DNA of 64,000 nt from Periconia sp. R9002 (taxonomy: Eukaryota; Ascomycota; Dothideomycetes; Pleosporales; Periconiaceae). Shown piece by piece: positions 35,133-48,110 of the stretch. The notes beneath the pieces were generated by a model. It was not told the origin of the DNA and made no database searches. It saw only the letters and a program-made list of their open reading frames with translations. The translations under genes and the position numbers were made by a program. Location: assembly GCA_023627715.1 (NCBI GenBank), contig JAMAHW010000035.1, positions 62,001-126,000 on the forward strand, given 5' to 3'. Each line of letters starts with the position of its first letter. The stretch's first letter is position 1.

Positions 35133-35160
35133 AAGACAGACAGACAGACAGACAGACAGA
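35133..35160 (+). repeat. (GACA)n microsatellite
   Basis: A tandem GACA array of about six copies lies within the gene desert, next to an A-rich tract. Confidence 0.8.
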
Positions 35161-36335
35161 AAGAAAAAAAAGTAAATGTCCGTTAAACCCCCCGCGTTCC
35201 CATTGGGTTATTTTTGCTATGAAAGTTCCCCCCACCACCACACTTAGCTTGGCTGCTTTCCTGTGTACGCAAAGCGTCATCGATATCGAATTTCTTTCCT
35301 TTCCCCATGCCCATGATGCATGATGCAAAATGAAAATAGCCGTGTTCGTCAAAACTGTATGCAGTTATCCTACATGTATGTGTCAAGAAGAAGAACGCAG
35401 AAAAGCGATGCTCGTGAGCAGCCTTAGCGCACGCACGCGCGGTACCCCCTCCTCCATCGGTTGGCCGGCATTTGCACTGTAAAATAGCGTTATTTAAAAC
35501 CAAACTACTTACCTAACTCCATCATCTACGATACCCGCTTTCCACCGTTCGCAACGACTTGAATCGAATAAACTCTGTTCAAAAAGTAAAAGAAAGATCT
35601 TTTTGAAGTCCCGCAAGCCACTTTCCCTCAGCCACCCATTCTTTTTTTACACTCTGTGGTCGGATATATCTGAACCGTGGTTCGTTCGCGAACACTTTCG
35701 CATGAATACATACATAGATACCAGCTAATGGCCTTGCTCTCCATGCGGACTGCCACGGATGGGATATGCAGGTAGGCATGCTTGCCTTTGCGCCCTGCAG
35801 CTAGTTACGTTTCTCCCACCCCTCGTCTTCCACTTCATGCTCTCTCTCGAGCGGGAGATGAAAAAACAAAACTATTGATCCACGCACGCACTGCACTTGG
35901 ACGCACCGGTACCAAGTACCGCAACCCATCAAACAGGAAGCTAGAGGTTGCACAAACACACACATACACACACCCTTTTCCGAATCCGGCTTTCCCCTTC
36001 CTTCCTTTCTGTCTCGGCGTCTTCTCTGTTTGTGCATACACGCACACACGTACACCCACACGTACACGATAACAGCACTAAAAAGAAAGCAGAAGATCGA
36101 TCTGCTTCCTTGTATACATACAGATAGATCAATGCGCACTACCTAGATGGACTAATGAGCGGGGTCGCTTGTGTAGTACTACATACCTAACTAACTAACA
36201 ACTCAACTACGAGTACATGCGCTCGCTCGCACATTGAAGCACATACACACACATACTTGCACATTGTACATTCGGTACATAAACTTGAACCAACTAGGTA
36301 TGTAGGTCGCACGGGACCGGCCGCTTCGGCAACGT

Positions 36336-36381
36336 CAAAAAAGAAAAGAAGAAAAGAAAGAAAGAAAGAAAGAAAGAAAGG
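36336..36381 (+). repeat. (AAAG)n polypurine tract
   Basis: This stretch of about 45 nt is almost pure A/G, with a core of perfect AAAG units. Confidence 0.8.
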
Positions 36382-36824
36382 AAATCCCACATTTTGAACC
36401 CACCTGAAAAAACCAGCCAATCAAATGGATCGCTCCCCCATTCAAGCAATTAACTAATAATTCATGTATACAAGGGCGCGGGCCTCAAAAAGAGGAAAAA
36501 AACAAAGCACTCAACCATACAGATGCCTCTCCCTCCTTCTGCGGCCTCCCTACTTCGGCAAGTTTCTTCTCTCTCTCTCTTTTCTCGTTCAAACCCGACG
36601 AACTACCTACCTACGCGAAGTCGGCGTCGCACAGGGCGGTTGTTGGAGGAGGAGGGGGGCTGAAGAAAACAACAAAAAAGCGGCGCCACATTGTCAAAAA
36701 ACGAGATAATTCCAGAGCTGGGATTGGCTCAACTAGGGGTACATGTGTGTATGTGTGTGCGACGTTTGGGGCGCCCTGTCGCGCACGCGCGCGTCGGTAC
36801 TTACTGTAGGTCGTCGTCCTTTTT

Positions 36825-36842
36825 CGCTCGCTCGCTCGCTCG
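36825..36842 (+). repeat. (GCTC)n microsatellite
   Basis: Four perfect tandem copies of the tetramer CGCT/GCTC lie within the gene desert. Confidence 0.7.
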
Positions 36843-39800
36843 ACCGCGCCCAAGTCCATGGCCAGCAGGCACAAGGCACTGACTGGGCAGTAACGCCCCC
36901 GTGACAGGGGGGTTTGAAGGCGCGGGCGCTCGGCTTTCCCTGTCTCCCGACATGCGGAAAAAGCAGCGAAACACACCCAAACCCCCCTCTCTCTTCCTGC
37001 CTTGCCTACTCTCCCCAAAACAGGAGCGAAACGGCGCAGTCGCACAGCATGAGCTGACAGTCACGTGTGTGGCTTTTTTTTTTCCTTTTGCGAGGACGGG
37101 GGCCGCTGTGCCCCGGCAGGGACGTTCCTTGAAACGCTTTGCCTTGGACGAAGCCGCCCAGCCCCTCTTTTTTCTCCCCCCCTCTCTCTACTCTGTGCAT
37201 CTTGTTACACTGCGTGAAGGGGGTGGACGGATTGGGATGGAGTGGGGCATTGTCATGTCCGTTTTTGGGGGTGAGTTGGCGATGATGTAGAGGAGGATGA
37301 GGAAGAGGAGGTTTTTGCGCATGTCTGCCTCTGCGCATCGTTCCGCCCCCCCTCTCTCTCTGCCTTGCAAGAAACGGAGCAAGGTGCGTCAGAAATCAAA
37401 TGCACACTTCTGCCCCATCACGCTGGGTTTGAAGAGCCCTGCGGCATTGCGGCGTGGTGAAGAGAGAGTGAAAACCCATGCTGATCTTTTGATTGCACAC
37501 CAACTCTGGGTTCTTCCGTCTGTCCATGCTGCTGACCTTGCATGTTCGGTGCGGCACTCGCCGCGACTGTTCCTTTCCGTGCCTTGCACAATATCAGACG
37601 CTTTTTTTATGCTGCTAGAGAGAGTGAAAGCAGGAATTTTGGTCCCCGGGTATGGCGTATGCAGAGATTCGGTTTCGCTGCCCAATGGATTCGAGAGGGG
37701 GCGGTTATACATGAAGCACCGTGCTCCAACGTCTGTATCCACAAACCAGATACCGCGGATATCGCCAGAGTTCCCTCTTTCCTGCTATTTCATGTTATGT
37801 ATGAGCATCCGAGTAACAATACTTATCACGCGCAGGAAACTGGAGTGTCTTTTGTAGACAACGAATGGCTTAGCGTCAACAAAACAATAAATCGCTGCTT
37901 TAGTGCGATGAGTGTGGGATGTCAGGGTAATACCTACAGAAAGCGCGCATATCGCCAGACCCCTCATTTGACTGGGGGGCAACGATAGCATCATCATCAT
38001 CCGATTGAACAGCGTTGTTGACTTCGCATGGAACTTGATACCAACGTGTAACCATCACCTCTACTGTTCCCCAGGAACCACTGCTGCAGGCCCTGATACG
38101 AAACAGAAGTACAAGTATCTTGTCAAACCCGTCTGGTTCATTATGCCATCAATCCAAGCAAGCAAAATCCATGTTGACCTGACCACTGCGACTAGATTAC
38201 GGCCGGGTTCCTTGCATCTTTAGTTAACGGTCGAGTATCTCGACTTGCCGTACCTAACACATGTGTCCCTGAACGGGCCGAGCCCGGAATCGGAACGGGA
38301 ACGGCGCGGTCAGTTGTTGCATCTGAACGGTGAAGAAATCAGCAAGGCCTCACACGGGTAATCTTGGCCCTCTGCTGACCCTTTTCAATCAAACAAGAGA
38401 CGGTTGCCCATTTGGCGATTGGAGCGGCCAGCCATCCAACATGGGTATCGTTAGGATGCGATAGTGGAAGTCGAGCCCAGGCCTGAGCCTCGTAAGCGAA
38501 CAGATAAGAATGAAGCGATTGTTGGTTTACGTAAATGTGCGGATGGGGGGGACCTATGGCTACGACATGACGATACTTTCACCGGCCACTCTGTAGCATT
38601 AAGGATGGCCAGTGGGGTTGACCTTGTGAAAAGGAAGTCGTATTTCGGCCCTATTCAACCCGTGCAAGATGCACTGCTAGAACTGGAAGCATGAACGCGT
38701 CTATGCCGTTCATTCTCCGAGCAGTGCGAAGTGTCTACGATCATTCAGAATAGGGATCCCTCCGCTCAAGCAAACGCCTTCCGCATCCCCACACGATGAC
38801 AGATGCTTTTTGTTACTCACTCGTGCGGAACAACATCGGGTGTTGGCGTACTGGTCCACTATCCACAATGACGAGTCGCTCCGAAGACCGTCGACGCCTG
38901 TCATCACAAGCGCGCCAACTTCCACAAGGACAAGCTTTGAGATAGACGTTAATACGCAATTCCATGCTACAAATTTCCCAATTCATGGCCGTTCAAGGTT
39001 GCTGCTAGTCATGAGGCTGGAAGGGCTGGCGTGGTGGTAAGCCCTGTAAGCACGGACTGGCTCAACGGCTTGTGAACAGGCATCGTGAGTTTAATATACA
39101 GGGGTAGGAGTTCAGCCTTGAAAAAAGACGAAACGTGAAGAGTGGATTCTTGTTTCCGATGGGATGGACAGTTGGAGCTAGAAGAACGACCATGAGAGAT
39201 GGCAGGCTCGAATGCTCCCAGTAATCGACTCGATACACACAAGCCATTCTGAGCAATAATGTATAAGACTGAGGATAGTACGGCCCAAAAAGAGGCTCCG
39301 ATACGTTAGTGGACGCACTTCGATTAGCACGACACTGACGGTGGACCCTTGAAACATTTCACGAAGTCGACCATCCGCAAGGTACGCGACTAACTTAGCT
39401 TCGGCAGTGGTAAGTCTGTGTATCTTCGCTCATCCATGTGCTCCCCATTGGCTAGAATTACGTTAAATCCGACTGTAATTTGTGGCCCTGAAGGCTGGCC
39501 TTGTGGTTTCCGACGAGAGCGGGGTACGTATCTAATGACAACAATCTCGCAGCCCAATCCCGTTAGGCCAGCCCCCACTTCGCTTCACTGCTAAATTCAT
39601 CTTCAAACTTTAAATCGTTCGTTTACAGCATCCTGCCCGGCTGGATTACCGCAGGATGCAGGATGGGAGCGCCATGTACGTTTGGGGAAGGTGTGCGAGA
39701 TGCTATTTTCGTGGCAACATGCAACTTGGAAAGTGAGGTGTATCGCGAGAGAGATTTGCAACCTGCCAATGCCAGGGTGTCAGTTGTCGTTCGACTTGGT

Positions 39801-40988
39801 TGCCGCAATCGGTCCGCTATAGACGCTCAGGCCGTTTGGTGATGGGATGCTAGGATGCCCGTTAAAGAGCGGAGGGACCGTCATCTGGAACGCTAATCTG
39901 CGTTGCGAGAGTCTAAACGCACCTGCAAAGTGCTTTCAGCGACATCCAAAACATCAACTCAGTCACCGGCAATTGCACATTCAATCGCCAACCAGTTATG
40001 CGACACCAAGGGCTTGCTCGGAGATACACATCCGCCACTATTGAAAAAGGCTATGGGCCTGCCTAGCAAAACTATGTCGGGATGCATCTCGTTGATCATG
40101 GGAATTCATCTCCAGACACCGCGAAGTGTGCGCTTTTCGCTCCAAGCGTTCCGATCCCTATCCGTATCGCGTCATTGCTCCATAGCTATCCTTACTCACA
40201 TGAACATGACCACGTCCCCATCCAAGTACACCGCAAGACACTACCTTGACTCGGAAATCGCGTGTGGGCTTGCTGGTTGGCTGCGATTCCATGTTCAGCG
40301 CCGCTTTTCATCTTGGACAAGGGTCGGCGCCGGCTGCGATCATGAGAATGACTTGCGGTGTACTGCATGTCGTCAGGGCTCACACGACGGACGAAGAGTA
40401 GCTAGGGTTTCGGCTTACAACCTCGATTCTAAAGCCAAACCAATTACACGTGTTTTCAGAATGTTTCGAAAAAAAGCAACCTCGATTTGACGGTGTCAGG
40501 TGCTCGTCGCAGGATGCAAGTAGGCAATAAATCAGGATCGTACATGCGCGATGCGTTGTCCACAACCCATTTTTCTGATTGGTGACAGCCCCTTGTTTCT
40601 CGTCTCATTTGCTGGGCGTGGATGCTGTGTCCACAATTCAATTCATTGTACGAGTATGCCACTCCTCAGTCTCGTAGGGTTTCGGCTGGACCGCAAAAGT
40701 TCAAACCCAACAACTCTCTCGAAATGCGCATGCGATAAGGTGACTCGGTTTTACGTACCAGCCATATTGAAAGTTTGTCGAATTTTTAACCTATCAGGGG
40801 GCGGTGAGAGGGATGCAGGAAAGCTGTTAGGCCGCGCTGCAGCTTCATTTGGCTGTCGGGCGTCGTCTTCCTAGATAGGCAATATGCCCCCAATCTATTC
40901 CATGAGCATCAACCATCATCAATAAACACCGCATCCATACGACGAAAGGAAGAATCTGTCCTGCAGCTGGCGCCTCAAAAAGTTCACC

Positions 40989-43814
40989 CTACCCCAACCG
41001 ATCCTCCATCAGTTCCTGCACACCCCTTTCCCCTACTTCCGGGACCAATCGCAGTACAATGAGTTCTACAATCTCGAAAATCATATGTTTGTTGAGGTAA
41101 GCGTCATCGAGACAGTCTAGCAACTCCTCGACTTGTCGAAGTTGTTCTGTTGGGCTTGAAGTCGCGAAGAAAGTCGCCACTACTTTCGCCGGGCACAAAT
41201 CTAGCAATGCGGCAGCGCATTTGGACTTGATTTGCTTTGCTTCGTGTGCGGAAGGCGGCTGTCGAGGTGGCGCCAGCGTATTGTTGGGGAAGAGAGTCGC
41301 ACGGAGTGTGCGGAGCACAATAGGGAGGAAGGCGGGGTTCAGGACTCGCGTATGCAATGTGTGAGATAGGAATCTGGCCAAAAGACGTTAGTCGCGCCTG
41401 AAAATCAGTAAAATTGTGAGCTTCTCATTGGTGCAACCCGTTACAAAATGCATGCACCCAGTGGGCAAATCCGCGGGATACAGTCAGACGACTGGCCAGG
41501 ATTTCGGTATACCCCAACAGGTGCGCACAGGATAAAAAAGGCGAGGCAGGTCAGATGCGAATGTCCACGATAACTGCACTGATGACCAATACACACGCAC
41601 AGGCAGGCATAGCCCCAAGGTTGAGGATACGGGAGTACGGAGGTGGCGCGTTTTCTATCTTCCCTCGGAGGGGTTTATGAGGCATTGCTGGAGAGGTTGG
41701 CACTTCTCTTCTCTCCTGGGCTTGAAGATGGCGATTCCACGAGATGGTCAGATGGAGTGCGACATTCTGCTTTTGCGCTGCGTCCTTGGCCATGCAATGC
41801 CTTGTCGCTGCAACGATATGACATGACATCGGCTTTGAGGTCTCACCGACCAGACTGGTGGTGATTATCCACAAACAATGAGGCGCACCAGCAGACATCG
41901 GATGGCGGGCCTAGAGCTGCGCTGCTACGGGTAGCTTGCTTACGCGCCCGGCTGTTTTGCATAGCGTTCGTTTAGCTCGCCGCTTTTGTAGAAAGGGACC
42001 CCGCCTCCGATTCTTGCGTCGCAGAGGGCGAACGCCATGTGCGACTTGATGGTTTTCTTGCTATTGCAGAAGAAAGTAATAATGGGGTGGAGTGGCGCGC
42101 TGATACAGTTATGGAAGCCTCATTGAAGGTGAGGGGAAGACGTGGGCAGTTGTGCCAAGCACAGGGCTAGCACGAGATGCATCGAGTTGCCGCCGTGTCA
42201 ATGCGGGTACCGGGGTGTTGCAGCAGTATGTGCATGCCGACACGGGTGACTGTGTGTGAGAGCCTGGGGCCTGTGGCATTGGCTGGCGCCAAAGTCAAGT
42301 GACTGAAAGCTCATGCGGGGCGTCCTGCAACCGAAAAACGGGATGCCGCACTGACGGAAGATCCTTGGTGCTGCCGTCCAACCAGAAATCCAGACAATAT
42401 ACGAAAATATCGTTCCAACTTACCTGTCCAATACGCCGTTCGTGTCACCCACCCTTCCCGGACCGGCCAACGCCCCATAATGCACCATCGATAGCAACCC
42501 TGACATCCAAGGCATACGAAAATCTAGCTCAACGAGCTCTGACGCAAAGCTCCACACCTTCATATTGACAATAGGTCGCTTTGCGTCGGCCTGGCGCCTT
42601 CTTTCTGCATGTGTGGGGTGGTATTCGTCTTCTTCTTGGACCGATGATGGGCCATCGATCCCTGCGACAGATCTTCGTGGCCAAGCGGAAGATGTCGCTA
42701 TGGCTGTGATTATTACGCGCATCGCCGCACCCGCCATAAAGACGTAGAGAATAATTGTCCAAAACAAGCTCGATACCGATATTGTTGCTGGGGTAATATT
42801 GTCGTCTTGGACCTTGGCCAGTCGGGGTGAAGAAGACCCATCGCTGCTTTGTTGCTCAGTGGCAGATGCGAGTAATCCATAACGCTGAAGGCGGGTTAAT
42901 GGCTTCTCGTCGTGCACATCATCCAATCCTGATTCTTTTTCTCTTTCGTGATCGGTCTGTAGAACTTCAGCTATTCTCGTGATACTCTCCCAGAGTAACC
43001 ACCCTTCACAAGCTTTTCCACTAATGCCGTTTCCGAGAATCATCTCCGCAAAGACTTCGGCCACTAAAGATCGCAAACAGGCATTTTCTAAATCTTCGGT
43101 CGGTAAAAGAACCACCAATACGCCTTGAACAAGCAGTTGGCGCCATACAGACTCATTCTCCCGCTGCTCAACAATACTAGACGGCATCGATTCGTCAGGG
43201 GGCGGTGAAAGAGCTGGATGCGGACGGAGTGTGTGGTAAACAGTGCGAGGGTCAGAGACTAGTGAATGGGGATCGGAAGCCTGCTGTTTCGCCAGGCGGA
43301 AAGCTTTCGATGCAAGATGTCATTAGATCGAGTACTTGCATCTGCCCGGGATGCAGGAGGACCTACCATGAAGGTGTGCTTCCACCAGTTCCGGTATCTC
43401 GTCAAGCAGCAATGCCTCCAAATCGACCTTGCGAAGACGCTGCTCTAAACCTCTGGTACAATGCGCGATGATCTGAATTACTTCGTTGACAAATACGTGG
43501 TCGGGAGTGATCTTCGAGTACCATGTCTGTACGAATTCCTTGATGATTACAGCAATTATGGCGTAAAGCTGGAGATCAACCTCATTGGAACTAGTCAAAG
43601 GAGGGAGCACATCTTCGATCGGACGCGGAGTATTACGCCCTTTCTCTCCGTTGCCTAATAATACATCGTGTGAGCACAGAATCCGCCGAACGAAGGCCGC
43701 CGTCGCCCTGTCCGATGCGGTATCAGGCTGCTTAGACTGCTTGTTGTCGGCGCGGGCTCCCTTCATAAGTAGTTGTTCCTGGCGAAGGTTATTCTCACGG
43801 GACGTCGTCTCCAT
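40989..43814 (-). CDS. PXA-domain membrane protein
   Basis: Three exons on the minus strand (43814-43367, 43303-42424, 41373-40989) with introns of 63 and 1,050 nt give 570 residues in matching phase. A PXA domain covers about residues 38-240, including LQLYAIIAVIIKEFVQTWYS, ITPDHVFVNEVIQIIAHC, LLLDEIPELVEAHL and LVAEVFAEMILGNGI. A hydrophobic segment near residue 320 (LFWTIILYVFMAGAAMRVII) suggests a membrane anchor. The C-terminal part joins across the long intron as GVLDR|FLSHTLHTRVLNPAF, a natural helical continuation. PXA domains occur in sorting nexins and related endosomal proteins. This protein lacks visible PX or RGS domains, so it is a PXA-only fungal type of unknown specific role. 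Confidence 0.85.
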
Positions 43815-44033
43815 TGTTGCTGCTCAAAAAGTCACCATCATAGCTCAAAGTCACACTATCGTGTTGAGCGGGGTTGTGAAGTTGGACGTGTAGCTGCCAA
43901 ATGACGTTCGTTCTCCGGAGCGGAATAAACCCTTTTCCGGGCTTGGCACCATGTTAATTGCTTAACCTCTCGCAGCGGGAAGTCCACTCAGCCCGCAAAC
44001 GAGCTATCGAGCAGTGTTCTGCATCAATACACA
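43815..44033. promoter_or_regulatory. Compact divergent promoter, PXA gene / MED10
   Basis: Only 219 bp separates the two start codons, so the two genes share one promoter region. A TGACGTTC half-CRE-like site lies inside. No TATA box was seen. Confidence 0.55.
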
Positions 44034-44587
44034 ATGGCTCCCCAAGATTCGAGTAGGGTGGCTTTCTTACATCAAGTTCGAGGTAATCGCTAATGAAGAA
44101 AAGTCACTCTTACAGCGGTTGAACAGCAGTTGAAAGACATTGTTCAAAATCTATATGGGCTCATTGTCCAGAGTGTGGATTTTACGATTAATTCCGATAA
44201 TGCCATGAAGAGCGAGATGTACGTTACTTTCATTGAGCCTGACGATGTCTACGTGTTTCACGCTGACGGGGTCGCTTCAGACAATCGCTCGTGCAGAACA
44301 TGGTCCGCTTGGCACAAATGGCGCCTTCGGTCAATATCAACATCCCGCCCGAGGTCACTGCCTACGTCGAGGGCTCTCGCAATCCAGATATCTTCACCAG
44401 GGAGTTTGTTGAGACCGTGCAACGCATGAATCAGATGCTCAAAGGCCGTACGGAGGCATACCGGCTGCTGCAAGAAACACTCGCCAGAGATTTAATCGAT
44501 GGTATCCCAGAGTTGAAGGACGATATTACCAGGACCGTCGAGGCGAGCGGAGGAAAAATCCCTCCCCCGAAGACTCACGCCACGTGA
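44034..44587 (+). CDS. MED10: Mediator complex subunit 10 (MED10/NUT2)
   Basis: Three exons (44034-44052, 44116-44218, 44281-44587) give 142 residues. The first exon is 19 nt. The chosen donor (GTAGGG at 44053) gives a 63-nt intron and an N-terminus MAPQDSTVEQQLKDIVQNL. An alternative donor at 44083 would leave a 33-nt intron, too short for comfort. Conserved MED10 features are QLKDIVQNLYGLIVQ, IQSLVQNMVRLAQMAP, IPPEVTAYVEGSRNPDIFTR and NQMLKGRTEAYR. MED10 lies in the Mediator middle module, contacting RNA polymerase II regulators in the nucleus. Length fits the family. Confidence 0.9.
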
Positions 44588-45931
44588 TCCCTGATTTGGA
44601 TTTACATGGAAGTGAAGGTAGTCACTATATGCCTGTCGCCGCTCTTTTGACCTAATTGCATTTGAGAAATTGATTTGAGTTTGAGTCAAAGGTGGTTGAC
44701 TGGGCGGGTGCGGCAATCTTCTTAATGCATACTAGCACTATGGTGCGAGATACTGTAGTTCGACCTCTCGCCCTGCAGTCGCCTTGATCAGGGTCACCAA
44801 GATGTACGATTGTCGAAGATCTCGGAAGGGTATACCGGTCCGGGTGGAGATTGAATGTGATGAGGAGCGTCTAGGCCTCACTATCTCTTCACGATTGAAT
44901 TCGCAAGCACAGCAGAACAGGGCAATCCTCGGCTTGCCTCTACAGCTAATTCCTGACATGGTCTCTCTTATAGCGGCGAATTTCCTTCAGTATTGCATGA
45001 TATTTGTATACTTACTCGTTCCCCGGACATTTGCATGGTGCATGGTTGATCACCGTTTCAAGTCGGGATTGCGACAAGGGTATCAGCTCCTTCCGCGGGA
45101 CGGACCATGGCAACACTAACAATAACAAGAAACTAAGTACACTAGGTAGCATTCGCGACTATGCAAACTCTTTTCAAGGCATCGTTAGTCTCCCCGTCAG
45201 TTTTGAAACAAGCATATACCTAGGACGTCCAAGTTCTGAGTCGATCATGCTTGACTTAAGCGACCAACTGTCCCATAGCAAGTTCATGAACCATTTGTCA
45301 ACAGAATATTGAATTTGCTTGCACAACAAATTTTCCAGCACACACAGGATCCTAAGCAATATTTGTCGCGGTGTTTCAATGCCCGTCAGACTGATGAAGA
45401 CAGGTTCTACGCATACCAAGAAGCAGCTATGACAGGCGACTTGGCCTTACGATAATCCTGATTTCTGCTGAATCGCAAGATACTGCATTGGGCGAATCCC
45501 ACGCAATCATCACCCCACGCGCATGGCTGCAGCCTTCATTCAGCTATAGAATGAGCGTTGTGAAAGTTGTTATCCGGCGCCGTTGCCAGAGCGTCGACGA
45601 TAACGGTAGGATCCGCTTCCCCGTAGCAACATCAATCATTAGCCAGGGATTCCGCATCCAACGGCGCTGTTCCCACATCGAGGAATCCATCGTAAAAGTG
45701 AAGCAAAAAAGAAATCTCACCCATCCCCGCCAAAAAGTGGCCTGTTGTTGCGATGTCATTATCCCAACGACGGCTCGATCTTTTTACTTGTATAGGTTCA
45801 GCCACAGGCGGAGCTCACGGACGGCGTGCCAGGGGAAAAAACTGGAGCTGGACGCGAGGATCGCCCGAAGATCTTGACCGTCCCTCGGCCGTGTCACGAA
45901 TTGATTTTCCCAGGCTTTATCTGGTCCCACC

Positions 45932-45967
45932 GTGCTATACGTGCTATACGTGCTATACGGACTATAC
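45932..45967 (+). repeat. 9-bp tandem repeat GTGCTATAC
   Basis: Three perfect copies of GTGCTATAC are followed by one degenerate copy (GGACTATAC). Confidence 0.85.
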
Positions 45968-47458
45968 CATTTACGACGTGCGCGAAGTTCATTCCTGTTG
46001 AAACGCACGCCACTCTTCCTCTTCAAGCATGAATCGCCCCATGCCTGTCTCCAAATAACGACGACAAAACTTCCGAGAGGCGAGAAAAAAAACTTGGCTT
46101 CTGACGCGCGTGCTACCAGCAAGGCCCAACCCACTTCGTAGCGACCATGCGAATCATACTCCTTCCATGACCATATCTATAGGGACCTTGTTATATATGA
46201 CTATGTCGTCTGGATTCGGAGATTTCATATCGAGACAAGGCAAGCTAAGGACCAGGTGAAGCAAACCAGGCAGCTACCCTCTTTCCATATCCAAAACAAG
46301 CTCTTTTGACTCATCATGGGTCTTCCTTTCGCGTCCGCACTCTGGAAATCAATAGGTTTATCGCTTGCTTCCTGTTCAGGGTCCATCGATCCACTTCACT
46401 TCTCCCCGGCTACGTTTCCCCTTGCCACCTCGGGCAAAAATCAAAGGCGAGTGAGGAAGTGGTGACTATGTATCACGACCTTGCCAATCAACCTCGCCTA
46501 TCAAACTAGTCCATCAATGTCGAACAACGGACCGAGGTACGACGTCAATCGCCTTGTGTCCGGGTCCACAGCCAGGACGTTTCTGTCGACTTTTGCTGAG
46601 GCCGATATCGCATGCAATCATATTGGTATGCGGCGATATATGCTTACTCTGACGAAGGTAATGTATCAATTGACGTTCTCAAAACGAGTGCTCGTATGGT
46701 AAAAAGGTGAACACACAAAGTCTCTCTTTCTCATATCGACTACAGCAGTGAATCTTCACAGCCCATGATCCACCCCCTCGCTCATTCGGTCCGTTATTTA
46801 GCCAGATAGATAGATAGAAAAAGTAAAACCACGCAATTTTTCCCCTCTTCTAAATGAGGAAAAAAAAACCCTCTCCATGTTTCCTTCTATCTCTCTCTTC
46901 ATCTTCCATCTCCCGCTGCTATTCTCCTCTTCAACTACAACACCCCTTTCACCCAAATACATAGACTAGACCAGAATAGAGAACATGCATGCAATGTCAT
47001 CCTTTCCATACACATATATATGTACCTACACACCGTTTCCAACAAAAAAAGAAAGGAAACATCATGACGAGAGACGGACGTTAGATAGTGAATCTATATA
47101 TATGAATCAACATCAACCTTTAAAACCCATCCCGCACACTACACCAAACCACACCGTAGAACAACAAGAACAAGAAGATGACGCCGAATAACACCCCCAA
47201 ACACACCCCACAACCTCCCTGTCCGTGCTACGAACGGACGAGACGCGAATCATACCTATCGTCGTCGTCGTGGTTTGAGGCTTTACCATCCGTCTAAACT
47301 CTTGTTACTTCAAATATCTTCAGGAGTATTCCTTTTCTTTTCCTTTCTTTTTCGTATTTGTCGAGGTAAAAGCCATTTTCTAACCATACACATCTACGAA
47401 GGAAAAGAGAGGAGGAGGAGAGGAGATGAATACTGCATCCCCTACTTCCCACCGTTTT

Positions 47459-47500
47459 CGTCGTCTTTTCGTCGTCTTTTCGTCGTCTTTTCGTCGTCCT
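47459..47500 (+). repeat. 11-bp tandem repeat CGTCGTCTTTT
   Basis: About three and a half tandem copies of CGTCGTCTTTT run into a poly-T tract. Confidence 0.8.
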
Positions 47501-47568
47501 TTTTTTTTTTTTGGAAGAAGCGTATTCCAACACATATACACACCCAAACTATCCACCCCGTCCTAACC

Positions 47569-47589
47569 CTCTCTCTCTCTCTCTCTCTC
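47569..47589 (+). repeat. (CT)n microsatellite
   Basis: A dinucleotide CT run of about ten copies. Confidence 0.85.
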
Positions 47590-47833
47590 CCCCTTCTTGT
47601 ACACAGTTAGTCAACCAAGTAACCAACCAACTACCTACACGACTTCCCTTCGTTTCCACTCCCCTCATTTCGCCATCTATCTTCCCCCCCCCCCACCTCC
47701 TCTTTCGTTTACATTCATATACACCAGAAAAAAGAAAAAAGAAAAAAAAAAAACGAAAGGAAGGCAACTCAGTTTCAGTTCACCCTCACCAACTCCAAGC
47801 TTTTATCAACCAAAGTCGTGGAAAAAAGCCACT

Positions 47834-47890
47834 AAACGAACGAACGAACGAACGAGAAACACCGAACGTACGTACGTACCTACCTACCTA
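47834..47890 (+). repeat. Adjacent tetranucleotide arrays (AACG, CGTA, CTAC)
   Basis: Consecutive short arrays of AACG, CGTA and CTAC units follow one another, a compound microsatellite. Confidence 0.75.
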
Positions 47891-48090
47891 CGTAGCAAAC
47901 ACGTATGCCATACACGACACTTTTGACCTCATTATCGTCGTATAGAGTATTTATTGTACTGATTACTACTCGCGGTATCAACACAGTAGGAAGCAATTGA
48001 TCCACGATGACGTGCGTGACAACCAACGCATTGAAAGGTAAAAGAAAAAAAGAGAGAGAGAGAAATGAACGGTGTCTGCATTCGAATTGA

Positions 48091-48110
48091 CGTGACGTGA
48101 CGTGACGTGA
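48091..48110 (+). repeat. CGTGA pentanucleotide array
   Basis: Four perfect tandem copies of CGTGA create overlapping TGACGTGA sites, which resemble CRE/ATF half sites. Confidence 0.75.

Larger units (their letters stand above)
31887..40988. other. 9.1-kb gene desert, microsatellite-rich
   Basis: No coding region is supported. Open frames up to 206 residues occur (33162-33782, plus), but they are rich in low-complexity residues, overlap frames on the other strand and match no family I know. From about 32.9 to 37.4 kb the DNA is full of polypurine/polypyrimidine tracts and short tandem repeats. From about 37.9 to 41 kb the sequence is more balanced but still without genes. A long 3' UTR of the upstream gene, long non-coding RNA, or enhancer-like DNA are all possible. 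Confidence 0.55.

Noticed and set aside
37297..37857. 186-codon open frame in the desert
   Set aside because: Low-complexity and basic sequence without recognisable motif; overlapping minus-strand frame of similar quality.
37900..40988. Possible RIP-degraded transposon
   Set aside because: No reverse transcriptase, transposase or terminal repeats visible, and base composition is not strongly AT-rich as RIP would give.
44053..44115. 33-nt intron alternative for MED10 (donor at 44083)
   Set aside because: Too short for fungal splicing and gives a poorer N-terminus than the 63-nt intron with donor at 44053.
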